A DNA stretch of 50,301 nucleotides from Candidatus Hydrothermarchaeota archaeon (GCA_015521565.1 WANX01000132.1:1-50301); one strand, 5' to 3'; numbered from the stretch's first letter, positions 22,997 through 31,879 are shown. The notes: generated by a model from the sequence alone, not told the origin. Numbers and translations are program-made.

Positions 22997-25702
22997 TCAC
23001 GCCCTGTACACCTTAACCTTGGTGTCCAGGAAGCTGTTGTGCCCTGAAATCATGTCAGGGTGCAGCTCCAGCACCAGGTTTATCGCTGTCCCCTTCCTGG
23101 CATACTCCGGAAAACTCCTTGCAAATCTCCCGTAGTGGTAGCTCACCGCGACGGTGTCCGGGCGAATACCCTCGCTGAGCTTTGCCCTGGCTTTGACCTT
23201 GCCTATCCTGCTCTCTATCCACACCTCGTCGCCGTCCTTGATTCCAAGCTCCTTCGCCTTGGCTGGATTTATGAGCACGTAGTTGTAGCTGGAGTCGTGG
23301 GCAACCTCGTTTAGCACCGGGTTTAGAGCATCTGGATTGGCCTGGTTCCTGTACATGCGCTTGTAGGTTATCAGGTACAGCGGGTACTCCTTGGCCTTCC
23401 TGTGGGGTGTTGGCAATGCATGCTCCTTCCTTGGGAAGGGCGAGAGCTTTATCTCAATGAGCTTCTCAAGCTCGTCGCCACTCGCCTCGTACCACTCTTC
23501 GAAGACCCTCCTGACCCTGCTCTCCCTGCTCATTATCTCCAGCACTTTTTCGCGAGTATGCACCAGCTGCTCCGCATAGAAGTGCATCTTGGGCCTGCCC
23601 TTGCCTCTGAACTTCTCCGCGTCTTTAAGATACCTGTGCTCCACGTCCACAGTCTTCGCAACCAGCCCGTGCTTAAGCGCGTAGTCGAAGGGCTTCTTAG
23701 TTTTCTTCTCCCAGAGTATCTTGACAGAGAGCCTGCTCAGCTCCTCCGCGTCCTTCTTGCCCGCAAGGCTGCCGCCGTTCTTTGCCTTGAGCTCCTGGTA
23801 CCTGCTCCTGAGCGGGTTGAACTCGCCCTTCTTGAACTTCCACTTCTTGTGCATTCCCTCAATGTACCTGTCGAGTATGCCCGCCTTGTCTGCGAGTATC
23901 ATCAGGATATCGAAGTCCTGGTGGGGCAGGTTGTAGGCGTTGACTATGGGCTGGCGTATTGCGCTGTGGCTCGTGCCCGGGGTCCAGCGGGTTGGGGAGA
24001 AGTGCCAGCACTCCAGGTAGCTCTTGTTCGGCAGCACAAGGTCGCTCATCTGTGTCTGCTCGCTCAGCACGATGTCTATTGCTATCTGCTTCACCTTCTT
24101 TGCGCCCTCTATCTGCTTCTCCACGTCCGAGGTGGAGAACAGCCTGTTGGTGGCATAAACTATCTGAAGCTTTGGCTTGTAGGGCAGGCCGTACTTCTCG
24201 GGCTCCAGGTAGGTGAGGTGGGGCTGCTGCGCCACATTGTGCGTCCCATGCGGGTAGAAGACGCTCTCTGAGAGGTCCACCTTACTGGGCGGGTACTCGC
24301 ACTTGCCGGGCTTCATGTTCTTGTAGTCCGGATTGGCCTTGTGCAGCATGAGCCCGCCCACGGCGTCGAAGTTTCCTACCAGCATCTGCACCATGAGCGC
24401 CGCTCGCCAGTTCTGGGTGCCGTACTCTCTGGCGCTCATCCCGCGGAAGGTGTGAATAGCTACAGGACGGTAGCGGAGCTTTTTGCCCTCAAGCTCTATT
24501 GTGGAGCCTATCCTGGCGTGCTCTCCGAACTCCTTTGCCACTCTCATTATCGTCTCCGCGGGTATGCCAGTAATCTCCTCAGCCTCGCTCAGGTCAACGT
24601 TCTGGAACAGGTAGTCCTTGAAGACCCTGAAGGAGGTGCGGTACTCCTTTCCATCGACGGTAACCCTGCCGTCCAGCAGTATCTCCTCCGCCTCGTCGTA
24701 GGGCACCGCCTTCTGGGCATTGCTGTCCCACACCAGGGGGTTGCCGTCCTCGTCCCTGAGGAACTTCCCATCCTCGCCCACAAGATACACCGCGTCGGTG
24801 TACTCCTTCAGGAACTCCTCGTCCACATAGCCTTGAGCTATGAGCTCCCTCGCCATCGCAAGCAGGAAGACCACATCTGAGCCCGGCTTTATGGGTATCC
24901 ACTCCGTAGCCTTGGCAGCGAGGTTGCTCAGCCTGGGCTCAACCACCACCAGCTTCATCCCGTCCTCGACGACGCGCTTCATGCAGACCCTGTCCAGCCA
25001 TCGCGCCCACTGCTCAGCCTCTGTGAAGTTCGCCCCCATGTTAAGGTAGTACTCCGTGTACTCCAGGTCAGGCAGGAAGCCGTGCCCGCCCCAGGTTAGC
25101 TCATCCGCCACGTGGCGCGCGGCCTCGCAGACAGTGGTTCTGTGAACGTTGTTGGGCGAGCCTATGGCCTCGTTTATAAAGGCCTTGAGGAACTTGTCCT
25201 GCACCAGGTACTTGCCGTGCCCCCACAGGAAGGTTATTGAACGCGGGTCGTAGTCCATCGCCTCTTTTATCATCCTTGCAGCCTCTTCGAAGGCCTCCTC
25301 CCAGCTTATCTCCTTCCACTTGGGGTCTGCGTCGGGACTCTTGTCAGGGTTGGTGCGCTTGAGCGGCGCCTTTATCCTGTAGGGGTTGTAAACGTCGAAG
25401 AGACCGCTCTGCCCCTTGGGACACAGGTGCCCCACGTTGTAGGGGCTTGCGGGATTGCCGTAGATGGCGCGTATAACGCCGTTTACCCTGCGCACCCTTA
25501 TTCCGCAGAAGTTTACGCACATTACGTCGGTGCTGGGTATGAGCACGTCTTCGCTTACTGCAGTGGCGACCTGCTTTACACTGCCCTGAGCCCTGCTCGC
25601 TTCGGCAGCTACGCTGCCCAGCGAAACCACCTGCGAGCCAAGAGCAGCCATTCCTGCTATAAGGCTCGACTTTTTTAAAAATTCCCTCCTCGAAAGATTC
25701 AT
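22997..25702 (-). CDS. Tat-exported molybdopterin oxidoreductase (DMSO reductase family), substrate unknown
   Basis: 901 residues. The twin-arginine signal is NLSRREFLKKSSLIAG. The N-terminal cluster site reads D59-x2-C62-x3-C66-x27-C94: the usual first cysteine is Asp (TDVMCVNFCG). The likely molybdenum cysteine is C192 in VHRTTVCEAARHVAD. A long C-terminal domain with VLINPAKAKELGIKDGDEV binds the second molybdopterin. It does not match NarG (HxxxC) or ArrA patterns closely enough to name. The adjacent PhnD/kinase/regulator/ACR3 unit suggests an arsenic oxyanion, but sulfur oxyanions or polysulfide are also possible. It is the first gene of the operon down to 20431. Confidence 0.85.
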   Translation of the reverse strand: MNLSRREFLKKSSLIAGMAALGSQVVSLGSVAAEASRAQGSVKQVATAVSEDVLIPSTDVMCVNFCGIRVRRVNGVIRAIYGNPASPYNVGHLCPKGQSGLFDVYNPYRIKAPLKRTNPDKSPDADPKWKEISWEEAFEEAARMIKEAMDYDPRSITFLWGHGKYLVQDKFLKAFINEAIGSPNNVHRTTVCEAARHVADELTWGGHGFLPDLEYTEYYLNMGANFTEAEQWARWLDRVCMKRVVEDGMKLVVVEPRLSNLAAKATEWIPIKPGSDVVFLLAMARELIAQGYVDEEFLKEYTDAVYLVGEDGKFLRDEDGNPLVWDSNAQKAVPYDEAEEILLDGRVTVDGKEYRTSFRVFKDYLFQNVDLSEAEEITGIPAETIMRVAKEFGEHARIGSTIELEGKKLRYRPVAIHTFRGMSAREYGTQNWRAALMVQMLVGNFDAVGGLMLHKANPDYKNMKPGKCEYPPSKVDLSESVFYPHGTHNVAQQPHLTYLEPEKYGLPYKPKLQIVYATNRLFSTSDVEKQIEGAKKVKQIAIDIVLSEQTQMSDLVLPNKSYLECWHFSPTRWTPGTSHSAIRQPIVNAYNLPHQDFDILMILADKAGILDRYIEGMHKKWKFKKGEFNPLRSRYQELKAKNGGSLAGKKDAEELSRLSVKILWEKKTKKPFDYALKHGLVAKTVDVEHRYLKDAEKFRGKGRPKMHFYAEQLVHTREKVLEIMSRESRVRRVFEEWYEASGDELEKLIEIKLSPFPRKEHALPTPHRKAKEYPLYLITYKRMYRNQANPDALNPVLNEVAHDSSYNYVLINPAKAKELGIKDGDEVWIESRIGKVKARAKLSEGIRPDTVAVSYHYGRFARSFPEYARKGTAINLVLELHPDMISGHNSFLDTKVKVYRA

Positions 25703-25999
25703 TCCACCACACTCCTGCCTTCGACATTTTAAAATTTTTATTCAGTCAAATAAAAAGATTTTTAGAAGTATAATTATATAAAATAATTGTGTTTCGACAT
25801 TTGAAACATGATTAAAACTCTTTTATGTATATTATAACAGTTGCATCCTGATAAATGTTTGAAAATAGTGTAAAACATCCTTTAAAAAATTAGTCTGCCG
25901 CTTCACCACTTTATAAAAATTTTTTTATAAAAACCTTTTTATATTAAATCGTTTAAAAAAACTACTGATTTAAATATAAACGTTTACAGGTGGCACCGG
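25703..25999. promoter_or_regulatory. Divergent control region between the second molybdoenzyme and moeA
   Basis: No gene is seen in this 297-base, very AT-rich region. It holds a palindrome at 25910-25931 (TTTATAAAAA, two bases, then TTTTTATAAA). A TATA-like box at about 25935-25948 (TTTTTATATTAAAT) serves moeA, whose ribosome site AGGTGG lies at about 25988-25993. For the minus strand, AT tracts at about 25730-25765 could serve the molybdoenzyme gene. Confidence 0.5.
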
Positions 26000-27223
26000 A
26001 TGGAAACCCTTGTGCCTCTGCTCAGAGCACGGGAGCTCGTGGATGCCCTGAGAGAAAGGTACTATTTCAACCGTTCCTGTGAAGCTGTGGGGGTGGACAC
26101 CTCCCTCCCGGGCAGGGAGCTTTCAAAGGATGTGGTTGCAGCAGAAGATTCACCGCCCCGGGACATCGCAAGTTACGACGGGTACGCCATGCGCAGCAGC
26201 GATGCGGAGCACTATCCGCTGCGCATCGTGGGAAGCATCTATGCGGGTGATGCCTACGAAACCCTGCCACAGCTTCGCAGGGGCGAGGCGATGTACATCG
26301 CCACCGGAGCGTTTCTGCCTCCGGGTGCTGATTGCGTGCTCCGGCTTGAAGATGCGCGTGTGGAGGGTGACAGGCTGTACGGTGTACCAATCGAGAAGGG
26401 CACAAAGGTGGTGCCCCGGGGGAGCAACTACCGGCGGGGTGAGGTCATCCTGAAGGCTAAAACCAGGATAAGGGCGCAGGAGTTCGGGATTCTGTGCGGC
26501 ATGGGTATAGAAGAGGTTGAGGTGTACCGCAGACCCCGTGTGGCAGTGCTTGCAACAGGCAATGAAATAGCCCGCGGAATAATCAGAGACATAAACTCCT
26601 TTGTGGTGCTCGCGCTGCTGGAGAAGTGGGGGTGCGAGACAGACTATCTGGGTGCAATCCAGGACGATTACGGGGCAACCAGGCGCGCCATCGCAGAGGC
26701 TGCAGAGCACTACGACTGCGTTGTCACGAGCGGCGGTGTAAGTGTGGGGAAGCGGGACTATGTACTCCGCGCTATTGAAGAACTCGGCAGGGTGGTGTTC
26801 TACAAGGTCAGGACGCGGCCCGGCAAGCCCATAGCAGTTGGCGTGGTGGAAAACACGCCCGTGTTTGCGCTGCCGGGCAAGCCCACCGGCGCTCTTGTGG
26901 CTGCTCAGCTTCATCTGCGCAGGTACTTCCTGGGAAGAGTGGAGGAACCCTTCCTCTACGCCAGGATAACAGAAGACATACTGCTCTCCAGAAAAGACAC
27001 CGACTCGCCAGACATCGCAAACCTGGTGTTTGTTCACCTTGAAGACGGCCTCGCAAAGCCGGTTGGCTTCGAAGGAAGCGAGATGCCCCTGATGAAGAGC
27101 GGTGATAAGTATAACGTCTCTGCAATTGCATCCAACCTGCGCAGCGCCCTGGTGGACGGCTATGCCATACTGGAGCGGGATACAAGGCGGGGGGAAAGGG
27201 TGAAGGTTCATCTGTTCATGTGA
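26000..27223 (+). CDS. moeA: Molybdopterin molybdenumtransferase
   Basis: 407 residues of the MoeA type. The N-terminal domain contains DSPPRDIASYDGYAMRS and the PRGSNYRRGEVIL segment. The MogA-like domain has VLATGNEIARGII, DINSF, TSGGVSVGKRDYV and FALPGKPTGALVAA, the molybdopterin-binding motifs. The C-terminal domain is present, and the length is normal. MoeA inserts molybdate into adenylylated molybdopterin. It reads away from the second molybdoenzyme and overlaps the ribosome site of the second fmdE-like gene, so the two are co-expressed. Confidence 0.92.
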   Translation: METLVPLLRARELVDALRERYYFNRSCEAVGVDTSLPGRELSKDVVAAEDSPPRDIASYDGYAMRSSDAEHYPLRIVGSIYAGDAYETLPQLRRGEAMYIATGAFLPPGADCVLRLEDARVEGDRLYGVPIEKGTKVVPRGSNYRRGEVILKAKTRIRAQEFGILCGMGIEEVEVYRRPRVAVLATGNEIARGIIRDINSFVVLALLEKWGCETDYLGAIQDDYGATRRAIAEAAEHYDCVVTSGGVSVGKRDYVLRAIEELGRVVFYKVRTRPGKPIAVGVVENTPVFALPGKPTGALVAAQLHLRRYFLGRVEEPFLYARITEDILLSRKDTDSPDIANLVFVHLEDGLAKPVGFEGSEMPLMKSGDKYNVSAIASNLRSALVDGYAILERDTRRGERVKVHLFM

Positions 27224-27233
27224 GGTGTTGCTC

Positions 27234-27830
27234 ATGGAGCTGAGGGAAGAAGAGGTTGTGGAGCTGGCTGAGAAGCTGCACGGCCACCTGGCGCCGGGGA
27301 TAGCGCTGGGCGTGCGCATGGCCACGCTGGCGCTTAAAAAACTTGGCACCAGGCGGGGGAGCAAGAAGCTCATTGCCATAAGCGAGACAGCTCGCTGTCT
27401 CGCAGACGGCATGCAGGCAGCAACCGGTGCTACGCTGGGGCACGGCAACGCCTTTGTGGAAAACTACGGCAAGCTTGCCCTGACCGTGGGCAGGGTGGAC
27501 ACAGGGCAGGGGTACCGCGTAGCCCTGCGCCGCGACGCATGGAGGCACTCCGCACTCATGAAGAAGTGGATGCTCCGCGAGGGGAAGCTGACCAGGCAAG
27601 AGGAGCACGTGCTTGCGCAGGAGCTCCTGCACCTGGATGAGGAGTGGCTCGATGTGGAGCCGGTGAAGATTGAGATGGAGGCGCTCTTTGAGAACTCAGC
27701 GATAGTACGCTGCTCCTCCTGCGGCGAGCTGGTGCCCGAGAAGCTCAGCATAGGCGAAAACGGCACGCGCATGTGCAGAAGCTGCGCCGGCGTTGGCTAC
27801 TACCGCAGGGCGGAGTGTGTGCTGCCATAG
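27234..27830 (+). CDS. Second FmdE-family protein, co-transcribed with moeA
   Basis: 198 residues, starting MELREEEVVELAEKLHGHLA. ATG 27234 is favoured because GAGGTG lies seven bases ahead of it. A GTG at 27225 is the alternative. The FmdE core (HGHLAPGIALGVRMA, ETARCLADGMQAATGATLGH) and a zinc ribbon (CSSCGE, CRSCAG, then GYYRRAE) match the protein at 20591-21154 over nearly the full length, but with clear divergence. Pairing with moeA, a cofactor-insertion gene, supports a role in molybdenum or tungsten cofactor handling, not in methanofuran chemistry. This is inference. Confidence 0.82.
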   Translation: MELREEEVVELAEKLHGHLAPGIALGVRMATLALKKLGTRRGSKKLIAISETARCLADGMQAATGATLGHGNAFVENYGKLALTVGRVDTGQGYRVALRRDAWRHSALMKKWMLREGKLTRQEEHVLAQELLHLDEEWLDVEPVKIEMEALFENSAIVRCSSCGELVPEKLSIGENGTRMCRSCAGVGYYRRAECVLP

Positions 27831-27868
27831 GCTGCTCCTTGTGCCCTCCAACCGGGGGCGGTGAGAAA

Positions 27869-27880
27869 GGTTTTAAAACC
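27869..27880 (+). promoter_or_regulatory. Palindromic TATA element of a leaderless promoter
   Basis: GGTTTTAAAACC is a perfect 12-bp palindrome centred about 26 bases ahead of the ATG at 27901. That is the usual archaeal TATA-to-start distance, so the transcript may begin at the start codon, and no ribosome site is visible before it. Confidence 0.4.
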
Positions 27881-27900
27881 ATCGCATTATAAAAAGAGCT

Positions 27901-29514
27901 ATGAACCTGCTGGAGTTCGCCGAGGTGGAGGAAGACACCGGCGTAATTAAGGAGATTCTGGAGGAGTTTGGAGAGGAGTGTGTTTTCGACCCCTACTGTC
28001 TGGCAGAGCTCACCAGGAGGGCTCTTTACAGCGGACTTTCCCTTCCGGCCAAGAGGAGGCTGCTGAAGCAGACCTATCGCGTGTGGCATCCCCTTCCCCC
28101 GCCCTGGAACCAGCAGTTTCTCAACCATCTGCTGAAAAACCACGGGGTCTCATCCATAGGCTCGCTGCGAAATTTTCTGAGGTTTGTGGACGAGCCACGC
28201 CCTGCCTATGAGAACCTGAAGCTGATTCTGAGTTCACGCTCCTCCAGGAAGGACGAGCTTGCCTTGATGATTCTCTCAGGGGCACCGCAACTGGCAGATA
28301 AGCTTGCAAAAGAAGAGCCCGAGGTTGCTGTTCGGCTGATGAAGAAGGTGCTGCGAAGCGGGAGAGACTTCGGGGAGCTGCTCAGAAAGGCTGTGCCCAT
28401 TATATACAGCATCGAGAGGAACGATGCCTTTCTCAAAAGCTTCCTGAAGCTGAAACTGAGGAACAGGAGGGAGGAGGAGATTTTTATCGGATTTCTGAAG
28501 GCCTGCAGGGAGTGCGGAGACCTCGCCTTCGTGCGGAGAGCCTTTGACAAAACCATAGAGCGCGTGGGCAAGGTCAGAATCCGCAGGCTGGCCTACATCT
28601 ACGGAGCTGAGGTCTTTGGAGAGGAGTACAGGAAGAGGGCGCTTAAGGACAGAGCTAAAAGTATAAGGAAGTGGGCTGCGGGAGAAAAGCCCAGGAGATG
28701 GAGTCCGGAGGAATACATAAAGAGGGGTATGTGGTATCTGGAGCAGGGCAGGGCAGACTCTGCCCTGAAGTGTGCTGAAACCGCCTGCGAGAAGGGCGCC
28801 GGCGACAGGGCGCTGATTTTGAAGGCGCAGGCTCTCTACGCGCTGGGAGACTTTGCGAGAGCCGAGGCGCTGCTGGACGGGCTGATTCAGAAGCAGAACC
28901 ACGACGCCTACGTGACTAAAGCGCTGCTGCTGCTCAGCTCCGGGAGACTGGAGGAGGCGCTGCGCACCGCAAGGGAGGGTGTGGAGAGGTATCCGGAGAG
29001 CTTCGACCTGAGGATGTGCCTTGCCCAGCTGCTGTACTTCCAGGGGGATGAAGAGTACATGAGAATCCTGGAAGAGCTCCACCGCGAATATCCCTGGCGC
29101 ACAGCAAGCTTCATGCTCACCAGCTGGATGGAGACGCCGCCCCTGGAGGTTATCCGGGAAAGATTTGCGGCCTTCAACACCGCCCTTTTTGGGGGCGAAG
29201 ATGAGCTGAGCGAAGAGGTAATTGAATGGTTCAGGGACATGGGGATGCGGGAACAGTCCCAGGCCCTGAAAGCCATAAAGCTGTGGATGGAGGGAAGGGA
29301 TGAGGAGGCGGAGCAGCTGATTCGCTCCATCCCCGAGAGGTTTGAGTTTCTACCGCTGCACCTGGCGTTTCATCTCAGAAGGGGAAACGCGCAGAAGGCG
29401 CTTCAGGTGCTGGACGCAATAGAGGCGGAGAGGCTCTCAGAAGCTCTGCCGGAGGAAATTCGGGAGATGCTGAAGAAGCTCAGGAGCTTCCTGGAAAGCT
29501 CTACATCACCATGA
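27901..29514 (+). CDS. TPR-like helical repeat protein
   Basis: 537 residues, no signal or membrane helix, helical throughout. The C-terminal half has TPR-like units, for example RGMWYLEQGRADSALKCAET, ALILKAQALYALGDFARAEA and YVTKALLLLSSGRLEEALRTA. The N-terminal half contains basic, degenerate helical repeats and no catalytic motif. It is probably a scaffold or adaptor. It follows the moeA-fmdE pair after a 70-base gap with its own promoter and converges with the Tfx-like gene (14-base overlap of ends). No partner can be named. Confidence 0.7.
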   Translation: MNLLEFAEVEEDTGVIKEILEEFGEECVFDPYCLAELTRRALYSGLSLPAKRRLLKQTYRVWHPLPPPWNQQFLNHLLKNHGVSSIGSLRNFLRFVDEPRPAYENLKLILSSRSSRKDELALMILSGAPQLADKLAKEEPEVAVRLMKKVLRSGRDFGELLRKAVPIIYSIERNDAFLKSFLKLKLRNRREEEIFIGFLKACRECGDLAFVRRAFDKTIERVGKVRIRRLAYIYGAEVFGEEYRKRALKDRAKSIRKWAAGEKPRRWSPEEYIKRGMWYLEQGRADSALKCAETACEKGAGDRALILKAQALYALGDFARAEALLDGLIQKQNHDAYVTKALLLLSSGRLEEALRTAREGVERYPESFDLRMCLAQLLYFQGDEEYMRILEELHREYPWRTASFMLTSWMETPPLEVIRERFAAFNTALFGGEDELSEEVIEWFRDMGMREQSQALKAIKLWMEGRDEEAEQLIRSIPERFEFLPLHLAFHLRRGNAQKALQVLDAIEAERLSEALPEEIREMLKKLRSFLESSTSP

Positions 29515-29908
29515 CCTCACCCTCTCGCGTGATTGCAACCTCAATCTCCGAGAGCACCCTCCTGCCCCTTATCTTCTCTCCGGCACCCTGCTGTATGAGC
29601 ACCGCCAGCGACGGAAAGCTGTAGGATATCCATATCCCCGCCTCATCCGCCCGGCGGTATATTTCACGCACGGCTTCGTTCAGGTCCGTCTCAGGCTTTA
29701 TAACAACACTCAGGGGCGCCTCAAGCATCCTCACAAGCCTCAGGGTGTTCTCAGCACGTCTTATGTTCTCCCTCGCCTTCCTCTCAGTGGCCGAAACATT
29801 TGCCACCGTCGTGCCCAGGCGCCTTGCAATCTCGCTGGTGCTCAGCCCCTGAGCCTTGAGCCTGAGCACCTCAATCTGGCGCTCCGTGAGCACCGTATCA
29901 CGCACCAT
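29501..29908 (-). CDS. Tfx-family transcription regulator
   Basis: 135 residues from ATG 29908. The N-terminal helix-turn-helix (LTERQIEVLRLKAQGLSTSE, then IARRLGTTVANVSATERKA) and the C-terminal domain with DLNEAVREIYRRADEAGIWI match the Tfx family. The namesake protein from Methanothermobacter binds at the fmdECB operon of molybdenum formylmethanofuran dehydrogenase. Here the gene overlaps mobB by 11 bases and sits among molybdenum-cofactor genes near an fmdE-like gene. A role in molybdate-related control is therefore plausible. The longer reading from 29950 lies inside mobB and is not used. Confidence 0.83.
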   Translation of the reverse strand: MVRDTVLTERQIEVLRLKAQGLSTSEIARRLGTTVANVSATERKARENIRRAENTLRLVRMLEAPLSVVIKPETDLNEAVREIYRRADEAGIWISYSFPSLAVLIQQGAGEKIRGRRVLSEIEVAITREGEVMVM

Positions 29909-30404
29909 GGCGCAGGAACCTCTCCTCAACGAATTCGGCCAGCCTCTCAATGTCGTCGAATCCGAAGACCCGGCACTCCGCCTCCACTTCAGCGTCGCTC
30001 ACCACTGCAACTATCTCACCACCCGCGGCTCCCGTGAAGAGCTTCAGGTCCTCCTCGCCGGTTGCGACCAGTATCTTGGGCGTCTCGGCCCTCGCGTAGC
30101 CTTCGGTTAGCACCACATCCATATCCCCCATGTACCTCCCTACAATATCGGTGAGGAACATTTCCCTGGGGGTAGTGCGCATCAGAACAAGGCGGTCCGG
30201 AGAAGATATCGCCACAACATCTGCACCGGCGGCGGCATGTCTCCAGGTATCCTTGCCAGGCATGTCCATGCTGAATCCATAGTGGATGTGGTGTTTCACA
30301 GTGGCCACGCGGTAGCCTCTCGCCTTGAGCGCCGCGATCAGGCGCTCCATCACGGTGGTCTTCCCGGCCTTCTTCCTGCCTATAACTGAAACTATGGGAG
30401 GCAT
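29898..30404 (-). CDS. mobB: Molybdopterin-guanine dinucleotide biosynthesis protein
   Basis: 168 residues with the P-loop GRKKAGKTT at 9-17, the MobB stretch VATVKHHIHYGFSMD and the TEGYARAETPKI segment. MobB is a GTP-binding helper of MobA in attaching GMP to molybdopterin. The enzymes encoded in this window (NapA and the second catalytic subunit) need the bis-MGD form, so the gene fits the setting. No mobA gene was seen. It overlaps the Tfx-like gene. Confidence 0.88.
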   Translation of the reverse strand: MPPIVSVIGRKKAGKTTVMERLIAALKARGYRVATVKHHIHYGFSMDMPGKDTWRHAAAGADVVAISSPDRLVLMRTTPREMFLTDIVGRYMGDMDVVLTEGYARAETPKILVATGEEDLKLFTGAAGGEIVAVVSDAEVEAECRVFGFDDIERLAEFVEERFLRHGA

Positions 30405-30494
30405 CGTTAAATTATAATGTTTAATTCGATATAAAATTTTCGGACTTTTCCGGGTAAATAAAACAAAAGGATTTAAGCTGGCATCTGTACGGGC

Positions 30495-31178
30495 TCAAAA
30501 GCTGTCCGGAAAGCACAGGTGCAGCCACCTGTCAAAGAAGACCTCGGCCCAGCGGTTGAGCTCCCTCACCCGCTCCTCCAGGTTCTGGAGAATCTCCTCC
30601 CGCCTTTCGGGCACTTCTCCGGACCACTCGCGCACCATCTCCTCCGTGACCTCAAGGTGGAACTGCAGTGCGTAGCTTTTGCGAGCACGGAATGCCTGAT
30701 GGGGATACAGCTCCGAGCTTGCGAGCAACCTGCCTTCGCGCGGAAGGTCGAAGGTTTCACCGTGCCAGTGGAAAACCTCAAGGCGCGGGGGAAAGGCGGA
30801 GAAAACCTCGTCCCTTCTTCCCTCATCGGTCAGCGTTATGGGATACCACCCGAGTTCCTTCTCCTCTCCTGGGTACACCCTCGCCCCGAGGGCGCTGGCA
30901 ATGAGCTGCGACCCCAGGCAGACTCCCAGCACCGGTTTATCAGCCGCCATAGCGCGCTTTATAAGCGCCTCCTCCTCTGCGAGGTAGGGGTACTCCTGCC
31001 TGTCGTTGACGCTCATTGGTCCGCCAAGAATCACAATCAGGTCATACTCCAGAGCACCTTCCAGGCCGTCTCCCCGCCACAGATGGCGGTACTCCACACC
31101 GATACCCCGAGCCTCTGCAAACTCCTCAAAACAGCCTAAGTGCTCCCCCTCCGCATTCTCAAGCGCGAGCAGCCTCAC
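30495..31178 (-). CDS. Class I glutamine amidotransferase
   Basis: 227 residues of the GATase1 fold. The catalytic cysteine is C87 in LGVCLGSQLIA, and the histidine and glutamate are H174 and E176 in LQFHLEVTEE. The GGPMSVND loop is also present. It resembles stand-alone GuaA-like amidotransferases whose acceptor substrate is unknown. It has no synthetase domain and no adjacent purine or pyrimidine gene. It sits between mobB and a ferredoxin gene on the same strand. Confidence 0.82.
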   Translation of the reverse strand: MRLLALENAEGEHLGCFEEFAEARGIGVEYRHLWRGDGLEGALEYDLIVILGGPMSVNDRQEYPYLAEEEALIKRAMAADKPVLGVCLGSQLIASALGARVYPGEEKELGWYPITLTDEGRRDEVFSAFPPRLEVFHWHGETFDLPREGRLLASSELYPHQAFRARKSYALQFHLEVTEEMVREWSGEVPERREEILQNLEERVRELNRWAEVFFDRWLHLCFPDSF

Positions 31179-31187
31179 GCCACGACC

Positions 31188-31400
31188 TCAGCACGAGCTG
31201 TGTTCTATCGCTCCCTCCGGGCATGCCTCCACGCAGGCGCAGCACTCAATGCAGTCAGCCACGCGCGGGGCGGTGCTCTTACCCTCCACAAGTTCATAAA
31301 CCTCTGCAGGACATACGTCCACACACTCTCCATGACCCTTGCACTTGTCATAGTCTATCTTGATGGTAACATCAGCTTTAAACTCCCTTATGTCCGCCAT
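31188..31400 (-). CDS. Two-cluster 4Fe-4S ferredoxin
   Basis: 70 residues with cluster motifs CKGHGECVDVCP and CIECCACVEACP. The first has the CxxxxxC spacing seen in some archaeal ferredoxins, with a glycine/histidine where the second cysteine normally stands, so one cluster may be 3Fe-4S. It has no signal and is cytoplasmic. It lies nine bases ahead of the amidotransferase gene and 50 bases after moaE, all on one strand. A ribosome site GGAGGTGG precedes the ATG. Confidence 0.85.
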   Translation of the reverse strand: MADIREFKADVTIKIDYDKCKGHGECVDVCPAEVYELVEGKSTAPRVADCIECCACVEACPEGAIEHSSC

Positions 31401-31450
31401 GTCTCCACCTCCTGAATTATTTCCCCCTCCCTCTATTTATACTTGACGCC

Positions 31451-31879
31451 CTACGGGTGTTCCTCCACCCAGACTTCTCCCCCTGCCGTGTACTCCTTCT
31501 TCCAGATGGGCACATGCTTCTTGAGCTCATCTATAACGAAACGGCATGCCTCAAAAGCGTCCTTTCTGTGCTCTGCGGCGGCAACGATCAGCACTATATT
31601 CTCACCTGTCCCCAGCTCTCCATAGCGGTGCACCACCGAGACCTCAATCAGGTCAAACTTCTTTTTTGCGAGCTGGCGAATCTCCTCAAGCTTCTTCTCA
31701 GCCATGCCCGGATAGTACTCAAACTCCAGCTTTTCCACATCCCTGCCGCGAGAGAAGTCGCGCACAGTGCCCAGGAAGGTGACCACACCGCCTATTCGCT
31801 TCGACACCGCCCTCACCCGGTTTATCTCCTCCTCCACCGAGAAGTCCTCCCTCTGCACGCGCACCCATTCGTATGTCAT
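31451..31879 (-). CDS. moaE: Molybdopterin synthase large subunit
   Basis: 142 residues matching MoaE: the GGVVTFLGTVRDFSRGRDV stretch, LEFEYYPGMAEKKLEEI, VVHRYGELGTGENIVLI and KKHVPIWKKEY with the catalytic lysines. MoaE joins MoaD to form molybdopterin from precursor Z. No moaD was found in the window. Its presence with moeA and mobB supports a molybdenum-cofactor locus. Confidence 0.9.
   Translation of the reverse strand: MTYEWVRVQREDFSVEEEINRVRAVSKRIGGVVTFLGTVRDFSRGRDVEKLEFEYYPGMAEKKLEEIRQLAKKKFDLIEVSVVHRYGELGTGENIVLIVAAAEHRKDAFEACRFVIDELKKHVPIWKKEYTAGGEVWVEEHP

Noticed and set aside
22997-25702. Naming the second molybdenum enzyme as ArrA, ArxA, TtrA or PhsA
   Set aside because: The Asp in the cluster motif and the VHRTTVCEAARH molybdenum-site region do not match any of these patterns well enough. 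Context alone is not enough to name it.
26150-27448. A 432-codon open frame on the minus strand across moeA
   Set aside because: moeA motifs are complete on the plus strand. The antisense product resembles no family and would run across two genes.
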